From an uncultured Pseudomonadales bacterium (GTDB taxonomy: Bacteria > Pseudomonadota > Gammaproteobacteria > Pseudomonadales > CANNCY01), in assembly GCA_947503335.1 (NCBI GenBank), contig CANNCY010000001.1, forward strand, positions 434,001 through 498,000: a stretch of DNA of 64,000 nt, written 5' to 3'. Positions 16,992 through 26,664 of this stretch are shown here, in pieces. How positions within the stretch are numbered: the first letter of the stretch is position 1; the number at the start of each line of letters is the position of its first letter. The notes below the pieces were generated by a model. That model did no database searches, was not told the origin of the DNA, and saw nothing but the letters and a program-made list of their open reading frames with translations. The position numbers and the translations under genes were made by a program.

Positions 16992-17777
16992 ATGCATTCA
17001 GCGCTGTTTATTAGCAAGACAGGATTAGCCGCACAGGATCGACAGCTAACCACGCTTTCAAACAATCTAGCCAATGCGTCAACAGTTGGATTTAAGCGCG
17101 ATCGCGCTATCTTTGAAGATCTTCTTTACCAAATTAAGCGCCAGCCCGGTGCGCAATCTACACAGAACACTTTGCTGCCTTCAGGGTTACAGCTTGGCAG
17201 TGGCGTTAGGGTAGTGGGTACGCAAAAAGAGTTTACTACCGGTGCATTGCAAGTAACCGATCAGTCACTGGATATTGCTATTAACGGGCGCGGATTTTTT
17301 CAAATTCAAACAGCAAACGGTGATGTGCGCTATACCCGCAACGGCCAATTTCAATTAAACCAAGATAACCGAGTGGTTGATGTTAATGGCTTCGAATTGC
17401 AGCCAGCTATTGATCTACCGGCGGGCACCGATCGTATCACCATTGGTAAAGACGGCGTAGTGTCGGCACATATCGCGGGCGAAGTCGACGAGGTACAGCT
17501 GGGTACCATTACTTTGGTCGACTTTGTGAACCCTTCGGGGCTACAAGCACTGGGAAGTAACTTGTTTGCCGAAACACCTGGGTCAGGAGCGCCTATCGAA
17601 GCGATTCCGGGCAACGATGGTGTTGGCTTTTTAGAGCAGGGCATGCTTGAGGCATCTAACGTCGATGTGGTGAAAGAAATGGTTGATCTAATTACAACTC
17701 AGCGAGTGTATGAACTGAACTCGAAAGTTGTGTCAGCAGCCGATGAGATGCTGCGCTTTATTGCTCAAAACGTATAG
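16992..17777 (+). CDS. flgG: FlgG, distal rod protein
   Basis: This is the main subunit of the distal rod, the drive shaft passing the P and L rings. The N-terminal NNLANASTVGFKRDRAIFED, the SLDIAINGRGFFQIQ block and the C-terminal LEASNVDVVKEMVDLITTQR are typical. The length of 261 residues matches the family. An AAGGAG sits eight bases before the ATG. It is close in length to E. coli FlgG, so rod geometry is probably unchanged although the hook is greatly enlarged. Confidence 0.96.
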   Translation: MHSALFISKTGLAAQDRQLTTLSNNLANASTVGFKRDRAIFEDLLYQIKRQPGAQSTQNTLLPSGLQLGSGVRVVGTQKEFTTGALQVTDQSLDIAINGRGFFQIQTANGDVRYTRNGQFQLNQDNRVVDVNGFELQPAIDLPAGTDRITIGKDGVVSAHIAGEVDEVQLGTITLVDFVNPSGLQALGSNLFAETPGSGAPIEAIPGNDGVGFLEQGMLEASNVDVVKEMVDLITTQRVYELNSKVVSAADEMLRFIAQNV

Positions 17778-17786
17778 GTGGTAGCT

Positions 17787-18458
17787 ATGTTTAAGGCATT
17801 GATTGTATGCGTAATATTGATCATTTCTGGGTGTGTGATTCCGCCACCAGAACAAGCAGATACGATGGATTACGCGCCTGCGATTCCTGTGCCTGAACAG
17901 CCCGATGTTTATTCGGCGGGCAGCATCTATGTGGCTAATCGCTCGGTCGATCTGTTTCATGATCGTACCGCCTATCGCATTGGCGATATACTCACGATTA
18001 ATCTAAGCGAACGCACTCGTTCTAGTAAAGATCAATCAACAGAGATTTCGAAATCTAGTTCGAACAATCTAGATGCTCCCACGTTGTTAGGAACAGTGCC
18101 TACATTAAACGGTAACGAGATAAGCATTGATACTGCACAAGACCGAAACTTTTCAGGCGAAGGGTCAAGCGATCAAAGCAATGCGCTCTCCGGGGTGATA
18201 ACGGTGAGCGTGGTCGACGTAATGCCTAATGGTGTAATGAAGGTCAGAGGCGAAAAATGGTTAACCTTAAATCAGGGTGATGAATATATTAGGTTAACCG
18301 GTTTAGTACGTATCGAAGATGTCAGCGCTGATAACTCAGTCAATTCGAGCCGCGTTGCTAATGCTCGTATCACATACACCGGCAAAGGGGTTCATGATCA
18401 AGCAAACAGAACAGGTTGGTTAGATCAATTCTTTAGTTCTGAATGGTGGCCCTTATGA
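17787..18458 (+). CDS. flgH: FlgH, L-ring lipoprotein
   Basis: This is the outer-membrane ring subunit of the basal body. ATG at 17787 is chosen over a GTG at 17778 because AGGTGG lies five bases upstream of it. The product then starts MFKALIVCVILIISGC, a lipoprotein signal with lipobox ISGC. The family block SIYVANRSVDLFHDRTAYRI and the C-terminal RVANARITYTGKG are present. The length of 223 residues is normal. Its stop overlaps the flgI start (ATGA). Confidence 0.95.
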   Translation: MFKALIVCVILIISGCVIPPPEQADTMDYAPAIPVPEQPDVYSAGSIYVANRSVDLFHDRTAYRIGDILTINLSERTRSSKDQSTEISKSSSNNLDAPTLLGTVPTLNGNEISIDTAQDRNFSGEGSSDQSNALSGVITVSVVDVMPNGVMKVRGEKWLTLNQGDEYIRLTGLVRIEDVSADNSVNSSRVANARITYTGKGVHDQANRTGWLDQFFSSEWWPL

Positions 18459-19624
18459 AGCTAGTCGGGCTAGTTTTAATAGTACTTGCTGCCTGTTTGG
18501 GAACATCTCAAGCAGGCGCTGATCGTTTAAAAGACGTTGCAAATATCGAAGGCGTTAGGCCCAACCAGTTAGTGGGTTATGGTTTAGTTGTTGGCCTAGA
18601 TGGAACGGGCGATCAAACTACCCAAACGCCGTTTACCGTGCAAAGTTTTATAAACATGATGCAAGAGTTTGGTATCGATTTACCCCCGGGCACTCGCTTG
18701 CAGATGAAAAACATTGCAGCGGTTGCTGTGCATGCAGAACTGCCGGCTTTTGCCAAGCCAGGGCAGGCGTTAGATATAACCGTATCAAGTCTAGGTAACG
18801 CAAAAAGCTTGCGAGGCGGATCGCTACTGATGACTCCTTTAAAAGGAGCTGACGGGCGAATCTATGCACTCGCGCAAGGTAATCTAGTAGTGGGTGGTTT
18901 TGGCGCTGAAGGTAATGATGGCTCGCGCATTAGCGTGAACATCAAAAGTGTTGGCACGATTCCTTCGGGAGCCCGTGTAGAACGGGCAGCACCGTCAGAA
19001 TTTGGGCAGCCGGGCCGTCTTGTTTTTAATCTAAAGCAGGGCGACTTTACGACAGCGCAGCGGGTTGCTCGAAGTATTGATAGAGCACTTAGAATCGCTG
19101 CTGTAAACACCGATATGTCGATGAGTGCAAAGCAAGTGATTAACCAGTCAGGGCCCAGGCGTTTGGCAAGAGCTATCGACTCTACGTCGATAGAGGTAGA
19201 TGCGCCGATTAGCCCCCATGATCGCGTTAGCTTTATCGCATTGCTCGAGAATTTAGAAGTCGAACGAGGTGAGGCGCCTGCACGTGTTGTGATCAACAGC
19301 CGTACCGGCACTATTGTCGTTGGCGCCTCAGTGCGCATTAGGCCTGTTGCCGTTACGCACGGCTCACTAACAGTCACCGTTAGCGAAAACCAACAGGCGA
19401 CACCGGGTGCTCCGTTTGGAGACAACGAAACGGTGATTACTGAGCAGAGCGATGTAAGTGTTGAGCAATCAAATTCGCCAATGTTTGAACTAAGGCCTGG
19501 GCCTAGTTTGGGTGAAATTGTTCAAGCAATTAACGAGGTAGGTGCAGCGCCAGGCGATTTAATGGCGATTCTAGAGGCAATGAAACAAGCTGGTGCACTG
19601 AACGCTGAGATTGTGGTGATATAG
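18455..19624 (+). CDS. flgI: FlgI, P-ring protein
   Basis: This is the periplasmic ring subunit around the rod. The ATG at 18455 overlaps the flgH stop (ATGA) and starts a signal peptide MKLVGLVLIVLAACLGTSQAGA. The conserved RLKDVANIEGVRPNQLVGYG directly follows. The C-terminal FELRPGPSLGEIVQAINEVG and LMAILEAMKQAGALNAEIVVI are family hallmarks. The length of 389 residues is somewhat above E. coli (365). FlgA, encoded on the opposite strand upstream, is its chaperone. Confidence 0.96.
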   Translation: MKLVGLVLIVLAACLGTSQAGADRLKDVANIEGVRPNQLVGYGLVVGLDGTGDQTTQTPFTVQSFINMMQEFGIDLPPGTRLQMKNIAAVAVHAELPAFAKPGQALDITVSSLGNAKSLRGGSLLMTPLKGADGRIYALAQGNLVVGGFGAEGNDGSRISVNIKSVGTIPSGARVERAAPSEFGQPGRLVFNLKQGDFTTAQRVARSIDRALRIAAVNTDMSMSAKQVINQSGPRRLARAIDSTSIEVDAPISPHDRVSFIALLENLEVERGEAPARVVINSRTGTIVVGASVRIRPVAVTHGSLTVTVSENQQATPGAPFGDNETVITEQSDVSVEQSNSPMFELRPGPSLGEIVQAINEVGAAPGDLMAILEAMKQAGALNAEIVVI

Positions 19625-20431
19625 ATGCAAGTTGATCAGTATCTTCAGGGGTTCTCGCAGTTAAGTGCGCCAAAGCCTACAACGAAGGGTAAATCGATTG
19701 AACAACTTGCTAAGCAATTTGAAGGGCAGTTTTTCTCTTTGCTATTAAAGAGTGCCCGTGCAACATCTAATGCTATGGGCGGTGATTTTCTAAATGGGCG
19801 AGAGATGCAGTTTAGACAAGAAAACTTTGACCAAATGCTTGCACAAAAAATGGCGGGTGGGCCTTTGTATGATCACTTCGTCACTGCATTATCTAGACAG
19901 TTTAAGGTAGAAAACAACGTGCAAAGCTCGCCTCCATCGAATAAGTCAATACCGTTGGTATCTACACCGAAACCTGCGATCAGTGTTAAAGAAACTGATC
20001 TAGTGGGCGATATCTATAACATCGCCAAACAGTTTGCTAAGCAGTTAGGTGTAAGCCCAAAGGTCATTTGGGCTCAGTCTATGCTAGAAACTGGCTGGGG
20101 TAAGCACATGCCAAGTAGCGAGTCGAATAACCTCTTTGGTATCAAGGCTAAGCCGGGCGACCAGGCAGATACAGTAAGTACTAACGAGGTGATTAACGGT
20201 GTTGTACACCGAATTAAAGCGCCCTTTAAGCGATACGAATCGATGGTTGAGTCGTTTAAAGACTATGTTGATTTGGTAGCTAACTCGCCAAGGTATGCGA
20301 AAGCGTTATCGGCGAGTTCAGACAGTGAATATATTCAAGAGCTGCAACGGGCCGGTTACGCAACCGACCCTAACTATGCCGACAAAGTGATGAATATTAT
20401 GCAGTCGGATAGGGCTAAGGAGCTGAACTGA
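19625..20431 (+). CDS. flgJ: FlgJ, rod cap and peptidoglycan hydrolase
   Basis: FlgJ caps the growing rod and opens the cell wall for it. Residues about 20-100 are the rod-binding domain (EQLAKQFEGQFFSLLLKSAR, GGPLYDHF). Residues about 120-265 are a glucosaminidase-type domain with QSMLETGWGKHMPSSESNNL, which contains the catalytic Glu. The length of 268 residues is a little under E. coli (313), mainly through a shorter linker. It starts right after the flgI stop and its own stop overlaps flgK by one base. Confidence 0.94.
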   Translation: MQVDQYLQGFSQLSAPKPTTKGKSIEQLAKQFEGQFFSLLLKSARATSNAMGGDFLNGREMQFRQENFDQMLAQKMAGGPLYDHFVTALSRQFKVENNVQSSPPSNKSIPLVSTPKPAISVKETDLVGDIYNIAKQFAKQLGVSPKVIWAQSMLETGWGKHMPSSESNNLFGIKAKPGDQADTVSTNEVINGVVHRIKAPFKRYESMVESFKDYVDLVANSPRYAKALSASSDSEYIQELQRAGYATDPNYADKVMNIMQSDRAKELN

Positions 20432-23400
20432 TGTCGGGTTTACTCAGTGTCGGCGTGTCGGGGCTTAAGGCATATCAAGCTCAGCTTCAGACAACCGGCA
20501 ATAATGTCGCTAATGCGACGGTAGAAGGCTATAGTCGTCAACGCGTCACAATGGGCACTAGCCCTTCGGTTAATGCGGGTGTGGGCTACCTTGGCACCGG
20601 TGTCACGATTCAAGATGTTGAGCGTATAGCCAACGAATATCTAGAAGCGCAAATGCAATCAGATCGCTCGGTTCACTCTGATCTATCGATGCAGCGCGAA
20701 CTTGTATCTCAGCTAGACGAACTACTTGCCGCAGAAAGTACTGGCCTAGCAACACGTATGCAGGCGTTTTTTAACGCGCTAGAAAGTGCGTCGCAAGACC
20801 CGGGTTCGATTCCGGTACGCCAGCTTGTTATAAGCGAGGCCGAAGCTCTAGTTAATCGATTACAAACGATCTATGCCCGCGTAGATGATGTGCGTTCGGC
20901 AGCGTCAAGCGAAATTGAATCAGCCGTATCACAAGTCAATCAAAAGGCAGACACCTTAGCCAAGTTAAACCAGGATATTTCTGTTGCCCTAGGTAAGGGA
21001 TACTCGCCGAATGATTTATTAGACGAACGTGATCGGGTGCTGTCAGAACTGGCCGAGTTGATCAGTATTCAAACCGTAGAACAAAACGACGGCTCATTAA
21101 ATGTGTTTATCGGATCGGGTCAAAGCCTAGTGGTAGGTCAATCTGTGTCGCGGTTAGATGTAATTAGATCACCCAGTGACCCCACAAGGGTCGATGTAGT
21201 GCGTATAGGTTATAACGCCAATCAGGTAATTACAGACTCAATTACCGGCGGCCAGATTGGTGGAGCACTGACTGTTCAACGCGAAGTGATCGATGAGGCA
21301 TTGAGTACATTAGGCATCATCGGCTTAGCAATAGCCGATCAGATTAATCAGGCGCAAAAGCGGGGCCTTGATCTTAATGGTGTGGCAGGGGTAGACCTGT
21401 TTTCAGATGTTAACTCGGTCGCTGATCAACGCATTATCGTGAACACAGAAAATACCTCGCCCATAAGCCCAGAAATGAGCGTCACTGTCAGCGATGTCTC
21501 GTTAATGACCGCCAGCAACTATGAGTTAGTGATACCTGACCCACTGGGCGGTACTTACGAGATCACGCGATTAAGCGATGGTGTTGTTGTTGCACAAGGG
21601 GCCATGCCAGGTGAGCGACCCTTTGAGCTAAACTTTGATGGCTTGACCTTGCACGTTAGGCAAGGGGTATTTAATTCGCAAGATCGTTTTATGATCGATG
21701 CAACTAGTAGCTATTTGCAGTCGATGCAGGTGGTGATGAAGCACCCCGAGAGCTTGGCGTTTGCAAGCCCCTTAGAGGCGGTGCAATTTGACGGTAACTC
21801 GGGTGTCGCTGAGGTGGTCGATTTAACGACACTGGATGGCTACGAAGATCAGACCAATGACCGGTCTCTATTAGTCGAATTCACCAGCCCCACAAGATAT
21901 CGAATCTTAGATTATTCAGACCCCCTTAACCCCAAAAGCCTTAACCCTCCGCTTGAGAATTTGCTATATATTCCGGGCGAGCAGACATCCTTGTTTGCGA
22001 ACTCGCCCACTGATCAAATCTATGTCAGCGATGGTATTAACGCTGGCGCCATTAGTTTGTCTGCCCAGGCCACAGGCGGTGATGCGCCACAAAATCGTAT
22101 TATTAATGAGCAGTTGTCATTGGCTTACCGCAACGAAAATGGGGTGCTGCAATATACTCAGACGATTGATGTGGTCGCCGGTGATCAGGCGTCGACTATT
22201 GCAGCGCGGCTAAATGCGTTAGAGGGCGTTACTGCTAAGGCGGTTACCGAAGTGTCGATCTACTTAGATGACTCGGGTGACGGTATTGATAGCAGCTTGG
22301 TAGTTAATGGGGTAGCGCTTACGGGTATCGTTTATGACGATGATGCCATTGAGGTTGAGCGCCCAATACCGATGACCCACGACTATCTTACTGATCTGAT
22401 TAATCAAGATGCCGATCTAAAAGCTATGGGTATTCAGGCCTATGCAGAAGATGGTGGTATAAAAATCGTGTCGTCGGTTGGCGATGATATTGTGCTCGAA
22501 TTCTATGGCGACGAAAACGATCGACTTTTGGTAGGGCAAGATGCAAGGCCTCAGTTAAAAACCGATGTGGCAATTAATGTTCCTATTGATCTCGGGCTCG
22601 AGGGCAGCGCCAATAACTTTACCTTTGATATAGATGTAGGATTTGGTTCGCAGCCGGTGGTAGTAGCGGGGCGGTTCGAGACCGCTGACGAAGCAGCGCT
22701 CGCGTTAGAAAGTGCTATCGGCAATGCCCTGCAAGATCCCGACTTGGTGTCTGTATCGGTTGAAGATGGGCGGCTCGTATTAACGCAGACACGCCTTGGC
22801 GTTGATCAAAGCATTCAAATTAGTAACCTCAATAACGATCCCTTTGGGTTTGAAACAGCTCAAGCACAGGGTGCAGTGTCGGCTGGCGAGGTACTCGAGT
22901 TGACGGGGCAGAACTCGCCAGACAATGGTCTGTCAGTTGCAATTGCAGGTTCGTTGCAGGTAAGCACACGCAACGGAGTCACCCTTTCGTCTGATGCTAT
23001 TGGTGCGGGCAATCTGTTTAGTCATGCCACTGAAGCGATTTCTAACTTTACAGGCTTTAATTTCGCGTTAGGCGGTTCGCCCAATTCTGACGATAAATTT
23101 ATTGTGCGTACTAATACTTCGGTAGAGGGTGACAACCGTAATTTGCTCACTATGATTAGAGTTAAAGATGCATCGGTTGTCGGTGGTGCTCAGGGCCTAC
23201 GATCGATCAGCGATTATTATGGTGTGTTTGTAGAAGAGATTGGTTCAAAAACGAATCAGGTGGCCACTAATCAAGAAGCAGCACAGTCTATTTTGAATCA
23301 AAGCCAAGCGCTACGTGAGTCGATTAGTGGCGTTAACTTAGATGAAGAAGCTGCTAACTTGGTATTGTATCAGCAGGCCTACGGGGCTAGTTCTAGAGTG

Positions 23401-23448
23401 ATAAGTGTTGCTCGCGATCTGTTTAATCAGTTATTAGAAATCTTTTAA
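20431..23448 (+). CDS. flgK: FlgK, enlarged hook-filament junction protein 1 (1005 aa)
   Basis: This is the first junction protein between hook and filament. The N-terminus GVSGLKAYQAQLQTTGNNVANA, then VEGYSRQRV, and the C-terminus NLDEEAANLVLYQQAYGASSR are typical. E. coli FlgK has 547 residues and pseudomonad forms about 680, so this one is strongly enlarged. The extra part lies roughly between residues 340 and 890. It contains repeated beta modules, for example ASNYELVIPDPLGGTYEI (361-378) and a calcium-like acidic loop DDSGDGID (613-620). Residues about 728-800 (FTFDIDVGFG...SVSVEDGRLVLTQTRLG) resemble modules in FlgE and FliD. Confidence 0.94.
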   Translation: MSGLLSVGVSGLKAYQAQLQTTGNNVANATVEGYSRQRVTMGTSPSVNAGVGYLGTGVTIQDVERIANEYLEAQMQSDRSVHSDLSMQRELVSQLDELLAAESTGLATRMQAFFNALESASQDPGSIPVRQLVISEAEALVNRLQTIYARVDDVRSAASSEIESAVSQVNQKADTLAKLNQDISVALGKGYSPNDLLDERDRVLSELAELISIQTVEQNDGSLNVFIGSGQSLVVGQSVSRLDVIRSPSDPTRVDVVRIGYNANQVITDSITGGQIGGALTVQREVIDEALSTLGIIGLAIADQINQAQKRGLDLNGVAGVDLFSDVNSVADQRIIVNTENTSPISPEMSVTVSDVSLMTASNYELVIPDPLGGTYEITRLSDGVVVAQGAMPGERPFELNFDGLTLHVRQGVFNSQDRFMIDATSSYLQSMQVVMKHPESLAFASPLEAVQFDGNSGVAEVVDLTTLDGYEDQTNDRSLLVEFTSPTRYRILDYSDPLNPKSLNPPLENLLYIPGEQTSLFANSPTDQIYVSDGINAGAISLSAQATGGDAPQNRIINEQLSLAYRNENGVLQYTQTIDVVAGDQASTIAARLNALEGVTAKAVTEVSIYLDDSGDGIDSSLVVNGVALTGIVYDDDAIEVERPIPMTHDYLTDLINQDADLKAMGIQAYAEDGGIKIVSSVGDDIVLEFYGDENDRLLVGQDARPQLKTDVAINVPIDLGLEGSANNFTFDIDVGFGSQPVVVAGRFETADEAALALESAIGNALQDPDLVSVSVEDGRLVLTQTRLGVDQSIQISNLNNDPFGFETAQAQGAVSAGEVLELTGQNSPDNGLSVAIAGSLQVSTRNGVTLSSDAIGAGNLFSHATEAISNFTGFNFALGGSPNSDDKFIVRTNTSVEGDNRNLLTMIRVKDASVVGGAQGLRSISDYYGVFVEEIGSKTNQVATNQEAAQSILNQSQALRESISGVNLDEEAANLVLYQQAYGASSRVISVARDLFNQLLEIF

Positions 23449-23462
23449 GGAGGCTGTGCGGT

Positions 23463-24689
23463 ATGAGAGTTTCCACCATGCAAATGTTTAGAATGGGTTC
23501 GCAATCAATCGTTGAACTAAACAGTCAGAATCAGCGCACGCAAGAGCAGATTTCTACCGGTAAAAAACTTATTCGCCCATCTGATGACCCCGTAGCGGCC
23601 ACACGTGTGCTGCAGGTTAATTCAGATATTAACGCGTCAAAGCAGTATCAAGATAATATCGGAGCGGCGCGTAACCGCCTTGGCATTGCCGACGGCGTAC
23701 TAGATGGTATTACTGATGTGCTACAAAGGGTACGAGATCTAACTCTTAGCGCCAACAATGGTTCTACTACCTATCAAGATCGTCTTTACTACGCCCGTGA
23801 AATAGAAACACGCGTAGAAGAGCTTGCAAGTTTGCTTAATACTAAAGATACGTCAAACAACTATCTATTCTCGGGTTACAACACCACACAGTTACCCTTT
23901 GTCACGGCAGCTGATGGCGGATACATTTATCAGGGTGATCAATCAGAGCGAGAAGTCAACATTGCAGCAGGCACCGACATTAGTATTAGCGTTGATGGCT
24001 ATTCGCTGTTTGCATCGATCGAGACGGGCTTGCCTAATGTATCAATTAAAACTGGTGATGGCCGTGCTGATGCTTCTGACAAGCTTAGGGTGGATATTGT
24101 CGATGAAGAGAAGTATGCAGAGCTAGAAGGCGATAATCTGCAGCTTCGTTTCAACTCGCCATTAGAGCTAGATCCTGCAGAAGAAAACCTGTCGGTAATC
24201 AATGCGCGCACGGGCGAAGTGATCGCATCGAATGTGCCAGTTACCGATGGCTCTAGTTTTGAAGTTGCAGGTATGACCATGTTTGTTCGGCGTACCCTTG
24301 ATGCAGGCGAGTCGATCATGGTTGAAACCACTCAACAAGATAATTTGCTGAATATAGTGTCTAGTATCTTTCAGTCGTTAAGGCTAGAAGAAGACAATAG
24401 CAGTGAGGCTTTTCAGTTGGGTATTGAGCGAGCGATTGCCCAAGTCGACGCGGGCATTGAATCGGTGTTAGATGCGCGCACGTCTATCGGCACACGATTA
24501 GGGGTGTTAGACACTGCAGAGTCAATTCACCAGCAGTCAGAACTCGCCAATAAAAAGATCTTGTCAGAATTGCAAGACTTAGATTATGCCGAAGCAGTAA
24601 GCCAATTGAGCTTTGAAACCTTTGTACTAGAGGCTGCTCAAAGCAGTTTTGCACAGATTTCACGACTATCGCTGTTTGACTTAATTTAA
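23463..24689 (+). CDS. flgL: FlgL, hook-filament junction protein 3
   Basis: This is the second junction protein, joining FlgK to the flagellin filament. The N-terminus MRVSTMQMFRMGSQSIVELN with STGKKLIRPSDDPVAATRVL and the C-terminus LDYAEAVSQLSFETFVLEAAQ are typical. The length of 408 residues is in the normal range for this lineage, so it is the one axial protein outside the membrane that is not greatly enlarged. It starts 14 bases after flgK, behind an AAGGAGG. Its end overlaps the convergent TPR-methyltransferase gene by four bases. Confidence 0.94.
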   Translation: MRVSTMQMFRMGSQSIVELNSQNQRTQEQISTGKKLIRPSDDPVAATRVLQVNSDINASKQYQDNIGAARNRLGIADGVLDGITDVLQRVRDLTLSANNGSTTYQDRLYYAREIETRVEELASLLNTKDTSNNYLFSGYNTTQLPFVTAADGGYIYQGDQSEREVNIAAGTDISISVDGYSLFASIETGLPNVSIKTGDGRADASDKLRVDIVDEEKYAELEGDNLQLRFNSPLELDPAEENLSVINARTGEVIASNVPVTDGSSFEVAGMTMFVRRTLDAGESIMVETTQQDNLLNIVSSIFQSLRLEEDNSSEAFQLGIERAIAQVDAGIESVLDARTSIGTRLGVLDTAESIHQQSELANKKILSELQDLDYAEAVSQLSFETFVLEAAQSSFAQISRLSLFDLI

Positions 24690-26605
24690 CGCCTTGGGCG
24701 AATGTACATTTGGTACATACTATTAAACAGCGTTGGGTGTTCTGACTCGTATTCGTGCCAGGTAGCCAAAAGGCTTTTGTTATTGCACTTAAACTGTGCA
24801 TTGACCCGTTTACGATGTTCGTCGGCTACCCCTACAAAGTTTAAGAACTCACAGTTATGCAGGCATAGCATCTGCTCAATTTCGAGAAGATTGTATTGGC
24901 GTTCGTAACGATTAAGCAATAGATCGTGAACCCCAGAGGTGTGCCAAAAGTCTGGAGATTTAATGATCTGTGGGTATTGTTTGGGGTCGGCTAACACCAG
25001 TGCACGAGCATCATGCACGTTGGTTACTTCGGGGTGAGACCTACGAAAGGCTGTTATCTCGGCTCGCGCAAGTCGTGAGTACATGCCTAGCTTAATTAGC
25101 CCACCGGGCAGTAGCTGTTTGATTAGATTGGCTAACATGCGATCGGGATGGTTCGAATGATGAATAACGCCCGAGCACTCGATAATATCAAAGTGAGGGT
25201 TTTGCTCGGTCAGCTGCAGTAGGTCTAGTTGCGTAAACTGAATGTTGCTGATTCCAAGATGTATCGCCTGTTCTTTAGCATAGGTCAGGCTTGCCGCACT
25301 TAGATCAGCAGCGAATACGTTGATGTTACTAAAATCGCGTGCTACCTGAAGTGCATGCTTACCAGTGCCACAGCCTGCAATCATAACGCGCATGGGGCGC
25401 GTTAGGTTATTTAGATACGACGCTGTTGTTACTGAATGACGCTTAAGGGCAAGCAAATAGCTTGAACGTTTATTTGATGACAGTTTTGTCCAGGCCGGAT
25501 ACGGAAACTGCTCGTACTGCATCTGAACTTCTTGCCCAACACTATCAATGGCAACTAACTCGTTGTGACGCTGGTTAAATACTAAGGGCGCCTGTACAAA
25601 CATGGTAGACAGGGCGTGATAGAGCTCTTTGTCGACCTGTTTAAAGGCACTTTGAATGCAATCTTGATTGGCAAGATGCGGGGCAAGTAAATACCCTGAC
25701 AGCCGCTGATACTCGCTGACTGATGACATTGTACGCTCGAAAAACTGGCCCCCAATAAGGGCGTTGTTTATCACACAGGCATCTCTAATCATCAAGACGA
25801 ATTGTTCAAACAGCGCAGTTCTAATACCGACACGATTTAGGCAGTGATGAAACAATGTATCGGTTTCGACTAGTTCCAAAAGGTGGGTACGTTGCTCGTC
25901 AGTTAGCGTAATCAACGTTGATTCATTGATATCGTATTTATGACATAGCAAGTTATTTACTAATGGGGCGAGGTCAGACAAGTCAATGTCAGACCAGCTT
26001 AGTACTAGGTTCAACAGCTTCTCAAGCTCGTCATTGTACTGATGAGCACGAATGTACTGCATCGAAATCACCAACTGCGATCGTATGTGCGAGTTATTGG
26101 GCGCAAGCGATAGTAGTGATCGGTACAGGTTAAAGGCTTCGAGGGTGTTGCCATGACGCAGTCGACACTGGGCAAGCGATGAACGGTAAGTGAGTGCGTT
26201 GGGGTCGATGGCAATGGCTTTTGAAAAAGCCTTTATTGCACTCGTAAACTCGCCATCGGCCATTTGCGCGTGCCCTAAGGCATGCCAGCACTGAGAAGAG
26301 TTCAACTTATGATTGATGCCCTGTTGAGCCACTAATGCGGCTTTTTTAAACTCGCCCATGTCAGTCAGTACTAACGATTGTAGTGACTTTGCAAGATCAA
26401 AAATACGATGATTTCGTGGTACCGAGCCACATACGGTTATTAAACTACGTAGGTGCTTTAGTAACTCAGCTTCGCAATGACTGCCTCGATACAGCTCGGC
26501 ATAGGCATCTATGGCGCTACTGAGTAGTGATTCATATCGGTTTTCAGATTTAAGCTGAACGTCTTGATAGGTATCAATGACGTCTGAGGTATTCGATGAG
26601 TACAC
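24686..26605 (-). CDS. TPR-repeat SAM-dependent methyltransferase next to flagellin
   Basis: This is a cytoplasmic protein with N-terminal tetratricopeptide repeats and a C-terminal class I methyltransferase. The repeats cover about residues 70-190 (CWHALGHAQMADGEFTSAIK, then NALTYRSSLAQCRLRHGNTLEA). The bridge motif YEQFPYPAW lies at 364-372. The SAM-binding motif VMIAGCGTGKHALQ starts at 407 with the acidic residue in FAADLS, and IIECSGVIHH follows. The family is widespread and uncharacterised. Its place between flgL and fliS/fliC suggests it modifies flagellin or a flagellin glycan; that is inference. Flagellin has only three Lys, so lysine methylation is a weak candidate. The start is a GTG 10 bases after a perfect inverted repeat. 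Confidence 0.8.
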   Translation of the reverse strand: MYSSNTSDVIDTYQDVQLKSENRYESLLSSAIDAYAELYRGSHCEAELLKHLRSLITVCGSVPRNHRIFDLAKSLQSLVLTDMGEFKKAALVAQQGINHKLNSSQCWHALGHAQMADGEFTSAIKAFSKAIAIDPNALTYRSSLAQCRLRHGNTLEAFNLYRSLLSLAPNNSHIRSQLVISMQYIRAHQYNDELEKLLNLVLSWSDIDLSDLAPLVNNLLCHKYDINESTLITLTDEQRTHLLELVETDTLFHHCLNRVGIRTALFEQFVLMIRDACVINNALIGGQFFERTMSSVSEYQRLSGYLLAPHLANQDCIQSAFKQVDKELYHALSTMFVQAPLVFNQRHNELVAIDSVGQEVQMQYEQFPYPAWTKLSSNKRSSYLLALKRHSVTTASYLNNLTRPMRVMIAGCGTGKHALQVARDFSNINVFAADLSAASLTYAKEQAIHLGISNIQFTQLDLLQLTEQNPHFDIIECSGVIHHSNHPDRMLANLIKQLLPGGLIKLGMYSRLARAEITAFRRSHPEVTNVHDARALVLADPKQYPQIIKSPDFWHTSGVHDLLLNRYERQYNLLEIEQMLCLHNCEFLNFVGVADEHRKRVNAQFKCNNKSLLATWHEYESEHPTLFNSMYQMYIRPRR

Positions 26606-26615
26606 AGTGGGCTCT

Positions 26616-26640
26616 CTTGATCAATGCTAAATTGATCAAG
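26616..26640. repeat. Inverted repeat before the TPR-methyltransferase start
   Basis: CTTGATCAAT and ATTGATCAAG flank GCTAA in a perfect 10-base dyad. It lies in the 59-base gap between fliS and the methyltransferase gene, and read on the minus strand the second arm runs straight into the AAGAGAG ribosome binding site. It could be an operator or an RNA hairpin limiting translation; no U-tract follows, so it is not a clear terminator. Confidence 0.45.
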
Positions 26641-26664
26641 GCAAATTCTATGCCCGCTATGAAG

